Made by a program: the position numbers and the translations under genes
Shown: one piece after another, positions 24,966 through 33,169 of the stretch
How positions within the stretch are numbered: the stretch's first letter is position 1
Layout of the letters: each line of letters starts with the position of its first letter
Notes under the pieces: generated by a model
What the model was told of the DNA's origin: nothing
The model's database searches: none
The model's input: the letters and a program-made list of their open reading frames with translations, nothing else
From: Treponema sp.
GTDB lineage: Bacteria > Spirochaetota > Spirochaetia > Treponematales > Breznakiellaceae
DNA: 38,618 nt
Direction of reading: 5' to 3'
Assembly (NCBI GenBank): GCA_031265845.1
Contig: JAISCC010000002.1
Span: forward strand, 1-38,618

Positions 24966-26627
24966 ATGGAAACCGATCCCATTACAAACGCGGCGCAAAA
25001 ACTGTTCGGGCTTTCGTACCTTTTCCCGTATCAGCGGCTTGTCGTCTCAAATATACTTGAAGCGGCCCAGGCGGCTGGCGTTCCTCTATGGTGGACGGGC
25101 GAACCGGAGGAACGCGCCGCCGAAGCGCTCCCTGAACAACCGGAGGGCATAGACTGCAATGAAGATCGCGGCGATGACCGGCTCTGTTGCGGACTCCAGA
25201 TCGTCATTTTGCCGACCGGCGCCGGAAAATCATTGTGCTTCCAACTTCCGAGCCTGCTCCTGTCAGGCGCGACATTGGTCATTTACCCGATTCTCTCTCT
25301 CATGGCGGATCAAGAGCGGAGGCTTCGGGAAAAAGGCTTTGCGCCGGTACTGCTTCGGGGCGGACAGAGCGGCGAAGAACGCGCCGCGCTCTGGGAAAAG
25401 GCGGCGAGCGGCGAATCGCGGTTTATCATCGCAAACCCTGAGGTACTCATAACGCCGAAAGTACTGAAAAAACTTCCCGAATTGAACATCGTACATGTGG
25501 TCGTTGACGAGGCGCATTGCGTAAGCGAATGGGGCGAAAGTTTTAGACCAAGCTATCTCAGGATAGCCGAGGTCATACACGCGCTAAAACGCGCCAACGG
25601 CGGCGCCTCTGGCGCGCGCGCTGGGCTTCCCCTTGTAACCGCGTTCACCGCAACGGCGTCGGCGCCGGTGCTGGAGAAGATAGACCGGTACATCTTTGGC
25701 GATGGGGCGCGGGCGCACCGCATCATCGGCAACCCGGACAGAAGCAACATCATGTACGCGGCTCAGGGTTGCGTCATGCGGGATATGGCTGTACGCGACC
25801 TTGTGAGAGAAAACAAACGCCCGGCCATTGTATTCTGCTCTTCGAGAAGCGGCGTCGAAGAACTCGCCAGCTTCCTCATAAATGAACTAAAGGACAATGA
25901 AATCAAGTTCTATCACGCGGGGCTGAGCCGCGAAGAGAAAACCGCAGTCGAAAAATGGTACCTGCCAAATCCAAAGGGCATACTTGTCGCAACCTGCGCA
26001 TTCGGCATGGGCGTGGACAAGGCTGATATACGCACCGTAATACATCGTGAAATTCCGCCTTCAACGGAAGCGTACTTGCAGGAATCCGGCAGAGCCGGCA
26101 GGGACGGTCTGCCTTCAAAAGCAATTCTGCTCTGGGGTCCTGACGATGAAAACCGCGTCAAGAAGGCGAAAACGGAAACCGGCAAACGGCGTATGCTGGA
26201 TCTGATAGACTACGCGAAGTCCGCCGGCTTGTGTCACGACACAAGCGCCGGCGCAAACCATAGTTTGTGCCGGCGTGAATACCTCCTCAACCTGATGAAT
26301 TACAAAGGCGAGCTGTCGGTTCCAGAAACAGACTGCTGCGACATATGCGCCAAAACCGCGACAAACGCTCTGCGGGAACAGGGCGTCCTTGACTTCTTCA
26401 AAAAATACCCCCGCGCTTACACGGTCACCGAAGCCGCGCGTATATTACGCGAGTTGCGCATATACGAATGGACAGAAGACGACATAAAAGAAGCCGTTCA
26501 CGCGCTCATTGAATGCAAAAAACTCACGGTGATAAAAAACATTGGACTTTTCCCAAAACCCGGCTGGTTTTGGGAAAAGCTTTGGAAAAACAAGGTTACG
26601 CCGGCAAAAATTCCTTCAACGTCTTGA
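24966..26627 (+). CDS. recQ: RecQ-family ATP-dependent DNA helicase
   Basis: Superfamily 2 3'-5' DNA helicase for recombination and fork repair. Of 553 residues: Walker A LPTGAGKS (82-89), DEAH (181-184), FTATAS, HAGLSREEK, and motif VI with QESGRAGRDG. A Cys-rich zinc region (CRREYLL ... CCDIC) and a short winged-helix part follow; there is no HRDC domain. Two oddities: about 40 extra residues, acidic and Cys-containing (about 38-76), sit between the Q-motif region and Walker A, and the last 10 codons are antisense to the end of the histidine kinase gene. The start is the ATG at 24966. Confidence 0.92.
   Translation: METDPITNAAQKLFGLSYLFPYQRLVVSNILEAAQAAGVPLWWTGEPEERAAEALPEQPEGIDCNEDRGDDRLCCGLQIVILPTGAGKSLCFQLPSLLLSGATLVIYPILSLMADQERRLREKGFAPVLLRGGQSGEERAALWEKAASGESRFIIANPEVLITPKVLKKLPELNIVHVVVDEAHCVSEWGESFRPSYLRIAEVIHALKRANGGASGARAGLPLVTAFTATASAPVLEKIDRYIFGDGARAHRIIGNPDRSNIMYAAQGCVMRDMAVRDLVRENKRPAIVFCSSRSGVEELASFLINELKDNEIKFYHAGLSREEKTAVEKWYLPNPKGILVATCAFGMGVDKADIRTVIHREIPPSTEAYLQESGRAGRDGLPSKAILLWGPDDENRVKKAKTETGKRRMLDLIDYAKSAGLCHDTSAGANHSLCRREYLLNLMNYKGELSVPETDCCDICAKTATNALREQGVLDFFKKYPRAYTVTEAARILRELRIYEWTEDDIKEAVHALIECKKLTVIKNIGLFPKPGWFWEKLWKNKVTPAKIPSTS
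26547..26579 (-). terminator. Kinase terminator embedded in the recQ coding end
   Basis: A perfect 14-bp stem, CTTTTCCCAAAACC with its complement, and a 5-nt loop lie 17 nt past the kinase stop on the minus strand. TTTTTT follows after a short gap. On the plus strand the same bases encode recQ residues around FPKPGWFW, so one sequence serves both roles. Confidence 0.7.
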
Positions 26628-29505
26628 ACAGGTTGTTCATGTCAATCGGTTTGCCCAAGTGTTCGTTCATGCCGGCTTTGCGCATCTTGATTACATCTTC
26701 CTGAATGACATCCGCAGTCATGGCGATAATGGGCAGGGTTTCGGCATCTTTGCGAGGCATTGAGCGGATCATTTTCGTCGCGGTACAGCCGTCCATCACC
26801 GGCATCTGTATGTCCATAAGAATAATGTCATAATAATTCTCTTCGGATTTCTCAAAACAGGCGACCGCTTCATTGCCGTTCGACGCCATTTCTATGGCAA
26901 TCCCCGTATCTTCAAGGATTTCTCCCAGAATCTCACGGTTTATATCAATGTCGTCAACAATAAGACAACGTTTGCTGGAGAAATCCGGCATAATTTCGAC
27001 TTCATCAGTTTCCACCTTTTTAACCAGCTTTTTATTACACGCCGGACAGCGTATGGTGAACGCAAAACTGCTTCCCTCGCCCTGTTTGCTTTTCAGCGTA
27101 ATCGTACCGCCCATCATCTCGACTATGTTTTTTGAAATGACAAGACCAAGCCCGGTGCCGCCGTAAGAACGCGCTATGCTGCCGTCAGCCTGCTCAAACG
27201 GCTGAAAGAGCTTCGCGGCTTGTTTCTCGTCAATGCCGATTCCTTCATCAACCACCTCAAAATAATAGACGCTCGTCCCTTCTTCTTTTCCGGCGCCACG
27301 CTCCACGGCATCATCGGCAAGCTCTTTGACAATGAGGCGCACCTCGCCTTCAGTTGGGGAGAATTTAATCGCGTTTGACAGCAGATTGATGAGCGCCTGA
27401 TTAAGCCTAAGAGAATCCGCGAACAGGCAATCGTTGTGGATTTCGCCTAATTCAAGCCGTATAGAGATGCGTCGCTCTTTTGCGCGGCATTGCATCATGG
27501 AGACAACGAAGCCGATGTCGTCTATAAGGGAGAATTCCACCGGCTCCAGATACAACTTGTCGGCTTCGAGCTTTGAAAAATCAAGAATATCATTGATGAC
27601 GCCCAGAAGATGCGCCGAAGAAGTGTCTATCTGCTCAAGACAGGACTGCATCTTTTCCGCGCTGTCTGTTCGAAGGGCTATCTGCGTCATGCCCATGACC
27701 GCGTTCAACGGCGTACGGATTTCATGGCTCATACGGGAGAGGAAGTCGCTTTTCGCCCTGCTCGCCGCCTCCGCTTCCAATCTTGCTTTGGCAATGCCGG
27801 TTATATCAGTCAAGAGGAGCATCACGCACAGAGAGTCGATGGACGAATTCAAAGGCCGCTGTTTGCCGCTCCGTTTCAACGTCATGGCGTACATGTGATC
27901 CCGCAAGACAATATCAGCCGTATAGGTCATGGAATTGCCCTCGTTGGGCGTAAAAAGCGCGTCAACCTGAGCCTCGCCCTTTTCTTTTTCTTCCCAATCC
28001 GTTACGGCTGTCCTCGCCAGAATTTTGGCGAAGAACTGACCGTCGTTTGCGTCAAAGCCGTGCAGCTTGATAAATTCGTTCATCACGTGATTGCGGTACA
28101 CAAGATTGCGCGATATATCGAAAAGGGCGATGGCATCAGGAACCGCGTCAAACTGATCGCAGATGACATCCATGGCGTTGTTCAGCCCCTTGAGAATACG
28201 AAGATAATTGCCCCGAAGCGACGAGGTTTTTGCCCGCGCAAGCAAATTGCCTCCACGCGCCGACGCCGTTATATACTCAATATTGCTGACAACCTCCTGA
28301 AGCGCTTCGGACATGCTCAGAAAAGCCATTGCCAGCTCGCCGATTTCGTTTTGCTGTCTGACGATGGCGGACGGCAGATTCTGGATGAACTGCCCTTTCC
28401 TGAACAAATATTCTTCCGCGTTTTCAATGCTGTTAAAAGACTTCATCATCTGGTTGAGAGGATTGCTTATGGAATAGGCGTTGAAAATGGTCGCAACAAC
28501 AATGAGAGCGATAAGAACAAGTCCAATGACAAGCCCTATGGCAAGGGCGCGGTACACCGGAGCCGTGATGATTTTCGCGGGGATTCCAACCATAAGCGTC
28601 CACGGCGCGTCCGTTTTCCCTATGGAAAACGGCGCCGCGATAAAAAACATATTTTCCTGCAAATCGGGGACATAGTTGAAAAAAGAAAAAGTCTCGCCCT
28701 GCCGCACGGCGTTTGCCAATCCCTCAAGATTATCGCCAGCCAGACTTTGTTCGGTGAGCGACATCTCTTTCCCAATACGGGAAGGGTCGAAATGACCACA
28801 TATAACGCCCCTGCTTGAATAGACTGCGGACACGCTTCCCTCGTACGGCTGTATCGCCATAATTCTCGCCTGTATAACTGGCGCGTCAATATCAAAGCCC
28901 ACAGCCCCAACAGAGACGCCGTCTTTTTTTATCGGCACGGATACATCGACCAGCAACTTTTGCTTGCCTTCAATCATCCAATACGTCGGATCGATGATGG
29001 ATTCTTTCCCCGTTCTAACCGGAATCTGATAGAAATCGCCCTGACCTTCCCACTCGTAGTCTACGCTCGTTTTCAGCTTGATTTCACCGTCAATATTCAA
29101 CCACCATGGCGCATAACTCCCCACGGCGTTCGCTCCCACAGTACCGGCGAACTGGGCGTCAAGGCCGTCAAGTCTATTCGGCTCCCAAACGCTCCACGCG
29201 CCGACTATTTCCGGGTTCGTCGCCAGCATTTGGCTGAGAACCAAGTTGAAAAAGGAACGGCGCCTGTCAACAGCTATATCTTCAAACCGTTCCATGATTT
29301 GGGCTAATGTTCTTGCGGCGTCCAAATAAACTTCAAGCCAACGCTGAATTTCTTTTCCTTCTTTCTGCGCCACTAAAGATATCTCGCGGTTTACCAGCGT
29401 CCGTATCTGGGTCTCAGCCACCCTTACAAAGACGGCGGTCAAAAGCAACACGCCAACCAGCAGGATGCTGATATTGACAAGGATCAATTTTTTCCCAATA
29501 CTCAT
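26596..29505 (-). CDS. Hybrid sensor histidine kinase (dCache-HAMP-PAS-HisKA-HATPase-REC)
   Basis: A 969-residue inner-membrane sensor. Order: TM1 (about 8-29), a large periplasmic dCache-like domain to about 318, TM2 (319-343), a HAMP-type linker, a PAS-like region (about 440-550), HisKA with SHEIRTPLNAV (His594), HATPase with NLLSNAIKFS (Asn711) and GGTGLGLVISK, then a CPACNKK segment and a C-terminal receiver with phospho-acceptor Asp898 in LMDIQMP. The start chosen is the ATG at 29505 with CGGAG upstream. It lies 17 nt after an exported protein gene, which may supply or modulate its signal. The cognate output protein is not visible. It converges on recQ with a 32-bp coding overlap. Confidence 0.93.
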   Translation of the reverse strand: MSIGKKLILVNISILLVGVLLLTAVFVRVAETQIRTLVNREISLVAQKEGKEIQRWLEVYLDAARTLAQIMERFEDIAVDRRRSFFNLVLSQMLATNPEIVGAWSVWEPNRLDGLDAQFAGTVGANAVGSYAPWWLNIDGEIKLKTSVDYEWEGQGDFYQIPVRTGKESIIDPTYWMIEGKQKLLVDVSVPIKKDGVSVGAVGFDIDAPVIQARIMAIQPYEGSVSAVYSSRGVICGHFDPSRIGKEMSLTEQSLAGDNLEGLANAVRQGETFSFFNYVPDLQENMFFIAAPFSIGKTDAPWTLMVGIPAKIITAPVYRALAIGLVIGLVLIALIVVATIFNAYSISNPLNQMMKSFNSIENAEEYLFRKGQFIQNLPSAIVRQQNEIGELAMAFLSMSEALQEVVSNIEYITASARGGNLLARAKTSSLRGNYLRILKGLNNAMDVICDQFDAVPDAIALFDISRNLVYRNHVMNEFIKLHGFDANDGQFFAKILARTAVTDWEEKEKGEAQVDALFTPNEGNSMTYTADIVLRDHMYAMTLKRSGKQRPLNSSIDSLCVMLLLTDITGIAKARLEAEAASRAKSDFLSRMSHEIRTPLNAVMGMTQIALRTDSAEKMQSCLEQIDTSSAHLLGVINDILDFSKLEADKLYLEPVEFSLIDDIGFVVSMMQCRAKERRISIRLELGEIHNDCLFADSLRLNQALINLLSNAIKFSPTEGEVRLIVKELADDAVERGAGKEEGTSVYYFEVVDEGIGIDEKQAAKLFQPFEQADGSIARSYGGTGLGLVISKNIVEMMGGTITLKSKQGEGSSFAFTIRCPACNKKLVKKVETDEVEIMPDFSSKRCLIVDDIDINREILGEILEDTGIAIEMASNGNEAVACFEKSEENYYDIILMDIQMPVMDGCTATKMIRSMPRKDAETLPIIAMTADVIQEDVIKMRKAGMNEHLGKPIDMNNLFKTLKEFLPA

Positions 29506-29522
29506 TCTCACAACTCCGAGAT

Positions 29523-30788
29523 TCAGCGCGCCAGCAAGACGAGACACGCCTCTATCCACTCGTACGCCTCCTGCGGATACGCCATTCCAATAGAGAGAAA
29601 TTCAAACAGACTTTCCTTTGGCTGATTCAAGAAATAATACGCCTGTCCCAAATAAAAACGCGAACGCGCCTCAATCCCTGCGCTCCTGGGCAGGGAAAGA
29701 AAGACGCGCAACTGCTCTTTCGCCTCATTCCACGACTGTTGGGCGAACGCGCCCTGAATAATAGTACGGAAAGCGTATTCTTCTCCATTTGCCGGCGGAT
29801 TCATGTCCTCCTGAAACGTAAAGGGTTTTCTTGCCATTTGGGTTTTTTCCATCTTTTTTATATCTGCCAGCGAGCGCGACGCCTCGGCGCTCAAAGTCCT
29901 CGGCGCCGGAATTCCCATATCATCTGAAATGGGAGCCGTACGCGCCATAAGGGGCAGCGGCACGGGGCGCAAGTTCTGTACATAGCCGAAACCCACTTGG
30001 GAGAACGGCATGGTTACCGGCTCCACAAGAGCGTTTTCCCCCGGTGTAATTTCAGCGGCGCCCTGAGACAGCGCTTCATGAGAGACAATCGCGTAGTAGT
30101 ACGGTACGCCCGGCAACGGATAATCCGTAAAAGGAGACTGGACATGCGTTTGAACGATGATCCCGTACACAATATCGCTTTTTTGACGCAACGGCTCAAC
30201 ACTGCGGTACAGCGTCAGATTCTCGCCTCGCGCCGTAAAGGTGATGACGATTCCGCCGTCACTGACTCTGGCGTTCAAAAAAAGCCGTCCGTCCGCCGGA
30301 GGAGGAGGCGTTTGGGGCAACGGCGGCGGCTTATCTCCCCCGTCCTGGCGCCGCAGGTCCTGAATATGAACCTCAAGGTAATTGGTATAATATATCCTGT
30401 CCAAAAAATACATTGCGCCGGAGGTGTCGCTCGCCACAATATAATACCAACGCACACGCTGGTCATTTATTTCATCAATATAATACTGCGCCCCGTACGG
30501 CGCCTCCGCTGATGTTACATCAAGCCCGCCCGTCTCTTGCGACGCAAGGCGTGTAATGTCGATGGGCGAATCCGACATGTACACCGTCACCGGTCCTGTG
30601 GCGTCAGGAGAATCCGTCCATGTTATGCGTAGAAGGTTGTTTTGAAGATGCGCCGCAATATTGGACACATAGGGGGCGAGCGCCGCTTCCTGCGACGAGA
30701 GCGCAAGAGGCGTCAACGCGCACCATGTTAAGAAAAAACTTCTTAACGCTGTTCTCAACACGGCGGCTTTTTTGCAAAAGAAAAGCAT
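29523..30788 (-). CDS. Exported protein with two beta-sandwich-like halves and helical C-terminus
   Basis: A 421-residue protein of unknown function. An N-terminal signal or anchor (about 1-34) is followed by two fibronectin-III-like halves (NNLLRITWTDSP ... and VSDGGIVITFTARGENLTLYRS), joined by a Pro-rich linker KPPPLPQTPPPPADG. The C-terminal 110 residues are helical and TPR-like. The start is the ATG at 30788, with AAAGGA upstream. It is directly upstream of, and probably co-transcribed with, the hybrid kinase, so a role as periplasmic or envelope partner of that sensor is a fair guess. Confidence 0.7.
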   Translation of the reverse strand: MLFFCKKAAVLRTALRSFFLTWCALTPLALSSQEAALAPYVSNIAAHLQNNLLRITWTDSPDATGPVTVYMSDSPIDITRLASQETGGLDVTSAEAPYGAQYYIDEINDQRVRWYYIVASDTSGAMYFLDRIYYTNYLEVHIQDLRRQDGGDKPPPLPQTPPPPADGRLFLNARVSDGGIVITFTARGENLTLYRSVEPLRQKSDIVYGIIVQTHVQSPFTDYPLPGVPYYYAIVSHEALSQGAAEITPGENALVEPVTMPFSQVGFGYVQNLRPVPLPLMARTAPISDDMGIPAPRTLSAEASRSLADIKKMEKTQMARKPFTFQEDMNPPANGEEYAFRTIIQGAFAQQSWNEAKEQLRVFLSLPRSAGIEARSRFYLGQAYYFLNQPKESLFEFLSIGMAYPQEAYEWIEACLVLLAR

Positions 30789-31448
30789 ATTGTTTATAAT
30801 TCCTTTTATGTTCGATAAATCCAATAATGATGATCGAGGCTTTCCCCAAAAAAGTATGGGAAAGCCGCATCAGATTTAAGGGAAAAAAGCGGACTTTTAG
30901 CCGTTTCTTTCAAAAATTTTCCCAAAACCAACATGCTTTTGGGAAGCGATAGCTCTGTATTTCATTTTCAGCGACCAACCATCGCCGCAAATTCCGAAAA
31001 CCTATTGATGATGCAGTTGATGTTAATTAAGATAGCGTTTTTGGAAGCGGATGTCAACCTTGAAAAGGATGAAGCTTGAGCAAAGCTTGAGCAAAGCTTG
31101 GCGAAGCTTGGACAAAACTGCCCGAAAGTTGACTGCAAGGCGAATCTCTACCGGGCAAATCCGGGTTATTCGCCAATTTTAAAGCCCGCTTGACAAACAA
31201 GCGTGAAAAGCGTATCCTTTTCTTTCATGAGCAAACCGTCAAATAATCAAAGCCCCCCCCCCCCCCGTGCCGTATTAAAGTAACTTCTTATACCGCAAAG
31301 AGTAATAATCACTATACAAAGAGCCTTTTTCAAATTGCATCAAACAAAGCCGCAGCCGCGCCCGGCGTATGCCTCCTCGAACCAGCGGCTTTTTCGGGAA
31401 GCCGCGCAACGCCGTCAAACCCTCACAAAACCAGGAACGGAGGCTGTC
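30789..31448. other. Intergenic stretch with repeats and poly-C tract
   Basis: No gene is supported. It holds the divergent upstream regions of the exported-protein gene and the acyltransferase, a 9-bp inverted repeat (GGCTTTCCC 30838-30846 with 30858-30866), several tandem copies of an 11-bp unit CAAAGCTTGAG (31071-31113), and the second poly-C tract with its conserved block. Confidence 0.6.
31253..31310 (+). repeat. Poly-C tract (14 C) plus conserved block, copy 2
   Basis: Fourteen C at 31253-31266 are followed after 14 nt by TAACTTCTTATAC, then GCAAAGAGTAATAATC. This matches copy 1 at 18969-19027 in order, spacing and sequence. It lies about 140 nt upstream of the acyltransferase start, so tract length could influence that gene. 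Confidence 0.8.
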
Positions 31449-32108
31449 ATGCCGGGAAATAACAGCATTGTTGTGGTAAAAATAGATGGAACAAAAATAG
31501 AAACAGACCATATAGACGGGCTTGCCGTCGATTTTCATGGAGAAAACAACAGCATTGAGGTGTATGAACCAGTTGCGTTTACAAACAGTTTCATAGAAAC
31601 GAGAGACAACTTGAGGGTGACAATAAGAGCGCATTCATCAGTAAATAATCTAAGAATAAGCAAGATGTGGGGAAGCGTACGACCATATCCGGCAAGCGGT
31701 GTAGCGATAGGTTCGAATTTTACTTGCAATGGGGCGCAGATGTTTGTAAGCCCGGATGAGGGGAATATATGTATAGGGAATGATTGCATGTTTTCATTTG
31801 GAATAACACTGGCGGTTTCAGACGGGCATATAATACTGGATAAAAAGAACCGAAAGATACTAAACAGGAATAAAGACATACTGATAGGGGATCATGTGTG
31901 GATAGGCATGAATGCGACCATATTAAAAGGCGTACATATAGGCGATAATAGCGTGGTGGGAGCTCATTCTGTAGTCGCCAAACGATATAAAGAAGGAAAT
32001 ATCATCATAGCTGGAAATCCGGCGGGAATAGTAAAAAAGAATATAGAATGGAAGCGTGAAAATTACGGAGAATACATGAACATCCCCGCCGCAGAGCGTT
32101 ATTCTTGA
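31449..32108 (+). CDS. Hexapeptide-repeat acyltransferase
   Basis: A 219-residue left-handed beta-helix transferase. Hexapeptide turns run through ICIGNDCMFSFGI, ILIGDHVWIGMNATIL and VHIGDNSVVGAHSVVAK, ending with the GNPAGIVKK motif usual in maltose/galactoside/serine O-acetyltransferases. Family members acylate sugars or amino sugars, often in surface polysaccharides. The start chosen is the ATG at 31449, which has GGAGG 5 nt upstream; an earlier ATG at 31335 is open but lacks a site and would add a low-complexity piece. No polysaccharide gene neighbours it; downstream lies gene wreckage. Confidence 0.88.
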   Translation: MPGNNSIVVVKIDGTKIETDHIDGLAVDFHGENNSIEVYEPVAFTNSFIETRDNLRVTIRAHSSVNNLRISKMWGSVRPYPASGVAIGSNFTCNGAQMFVSPDEGNICIGNDCMFSFGITLAVSDGHIILDKKNRKILNRNKDILIGDHVWIGMNATILKGVHIGDNSVVGAHSVVAKRYKEGNIIIAGNPAGIVKKNIEWKRENYGEYMNIPAAERYS

Positions 32109-32176
32109 TCCGCAATACCGTGTGGGTTCTTGGGTTGTTCGCAATGGTCTTTCGCTTGATAAGAAAGGAGAGACAA

Positions 32177-32290
32177 GTGATAAAAGAAGATATTATCCAG
32201 CGCAGTCCTATAAAGGTTTTTGAAAACTTTCTACATGGAGGGCTGAAAGGCGGGAAAATCGGCGTGATTGCGGCGCCAAACGAGGTCGGC
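32177..32290 (+). pseudogene. Truncated P-loop-type gene start
   Basis: A GTG start with AAAGGAG upstream leads into IKEDIIQRSPIKVF, then HGGLKGGKIGVIAAP. The last part looks like the strand leading to a Walker A loop. Homology then stops where a repeat-like sequence (GCGCATATACAGGACTGT) takes over, so the ATP-binding loop itself is missing. It lies 70 nt after the acyltransferase. Confidence 0.45.
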
Positions 32291-32440
32291 GCATATACAG
32301 GACTGTCATGCGCCGTTTGCTTTGCTTCACACTGTTTTTATTATTTTTGTACGGTTATGGTGACCGTCCGTGAAGCGCGGGCTGTGAGGAACCAGAACTA
32401 GACGAAGCGCCGATTTGCGCGGGACCCCTCGTTAAGTTCC
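32287..32440. repeat. Deleted copy of the 35.6-35.95 kb repeat/gene segment (E7)
   Basis: 32287-32351 matches 35622-35688 (ACAGGACTGT, then GCCGTTTGCTTTGCTTCACA). 32352-32440 matches about 35866-35950 (GACCGTCCGTGAAGC ... AATTTGCGCG). The intervening 175 bp of the other copy is absent. At the place where the other copy has 15 C, this one has ACCCCTC. Confidence 0.65.
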
Positions 32441-32524
32441 AGCGTGAAATCCCACGTTCAGAGCTTTTACCGCGCTTACATCCGTCAGTGGCATGGGCGT
32501 TGAGACTGCCGGCGCATATGCGGG

Positions 32525-32746
32525 TTGCGCGAGCCTTACCTCCGCGAGCCTGCCCCATCCCCGCCGGCTATAGACGCTATTTTCTACAGTACCGGCTTTG
32601 ACGGGATTATCACGGTCAGCGTTCCCGCAGGCGAAGTCTCCGCGTACACCTCCGCTTGGGGCGTGGACGCAGACACGCCGGCGAGCGGTAACATCAGCGT
32701 ATACGGCGAGGATCGCAAAGCCGTAACCATCACAGACGAGGCGTAA
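32525..32746 (+). pseudogene. Orphan coding fragment, unknown
   Basis: A 73-codon frame with protein-like content (FDGIITVSVPAGEVSAYTSA, then VYGEDRKAVTITDEA) ending in two consecutive stops, TAA TAG. It has no good start or Shine-Dalgarno, so it is likely the C-terminal remnant of a larger, possibly exported, beta-rich protein. I do not recognise the family. The stretch to 32900 holds nothing else. Confidence 0.35.
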
Positions 32747-32899
32747 TAGCGCCCCATCCTTATTCTCCTGCACGGAGCGCCGACGGTTGCCATGAGTTGC
32801 CCGGGCGGCCATCACGCGATGACGGCGCGTCTGGGGCCGCTGGCTGGCGCATAGGAACTGCCCTGTCAGAAAAGCGAGGCTCGTAAATCGTAAATGGTG

Positions 32900-33110
32900 T
32901 CAGCGCTCCTGCGTTACCACTTCACTGCCGTCTGCCAGGCAGACCTCTTTGCCCCCAACCCAGGCGGGTTTTTCCACCAACAGTCCCGCATGGCGCAGCA
33001 GATTCGCCGCCAGCCACTGTAGCCGCTCCGCACTGTTCCGTATCCGCTTGGCGGTTTTGATTTCACGCGCCTGTGTCAGCGCCCCTAATTCTTTATTCGG
33101 GGCAAATTCA
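32900..33110 (-). pseudogene. IS4-type transposase remnant
   Basis: The minus-strand frame contains ALTQAREIKTAKRIRNSAER, then LQWLAANLLRH and LADGSEVVTQER before a stop. The spacing of the WLxWLAxxLL helix and the following DGS/DGT motif is that of the N-terminal part of IS4-family transposases, in which that Asp is catalytic. The rest of the transposase and both insertion-sequence ends are missing. Confidence 0.5.
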
Positions 33111-33134
33111 GAATAATTCTTTTCCAAAAGGGGC

Positions 33135-33163
33135 TTGACAAAAATGATGACTTTAAGTAGCAT
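33135..33163 (+). promoter_or_regulatory. Methyltransferase promoter with an embedded C-box
   Basis: TTGACA (33135-33140), 17 nt, TAGCAT (33158-33163), then 6 nt to the ATG at 33170, with no Shine-Dalgarno: a leaderless promoter. Within it, GACTTTAAGTA (33149-33159) overlaps the -10 box and matches the controller's C-box GACTATAAGTA with one change; the shared run extends through AGCAT. Binding there should block transcription of the methyltransferase. Confidence 0.75.
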
Positions 33164-33169
33164 AAAAGC

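Noticed and set aside
27610-28818. A 402-codon plus-strand frame opposite the histidine kinase gene
   Set aside because: It is antisense to clear kinase domains, Arg/His-rich, and has no start site; a shadow of codon bias. The same applies to the frames opposite aroF (12576-13244), tyrA (11465-12283), aroC (1365-1907), the nitroreductase (15795-16487) and the DUF4469-type gene (37831-38604).
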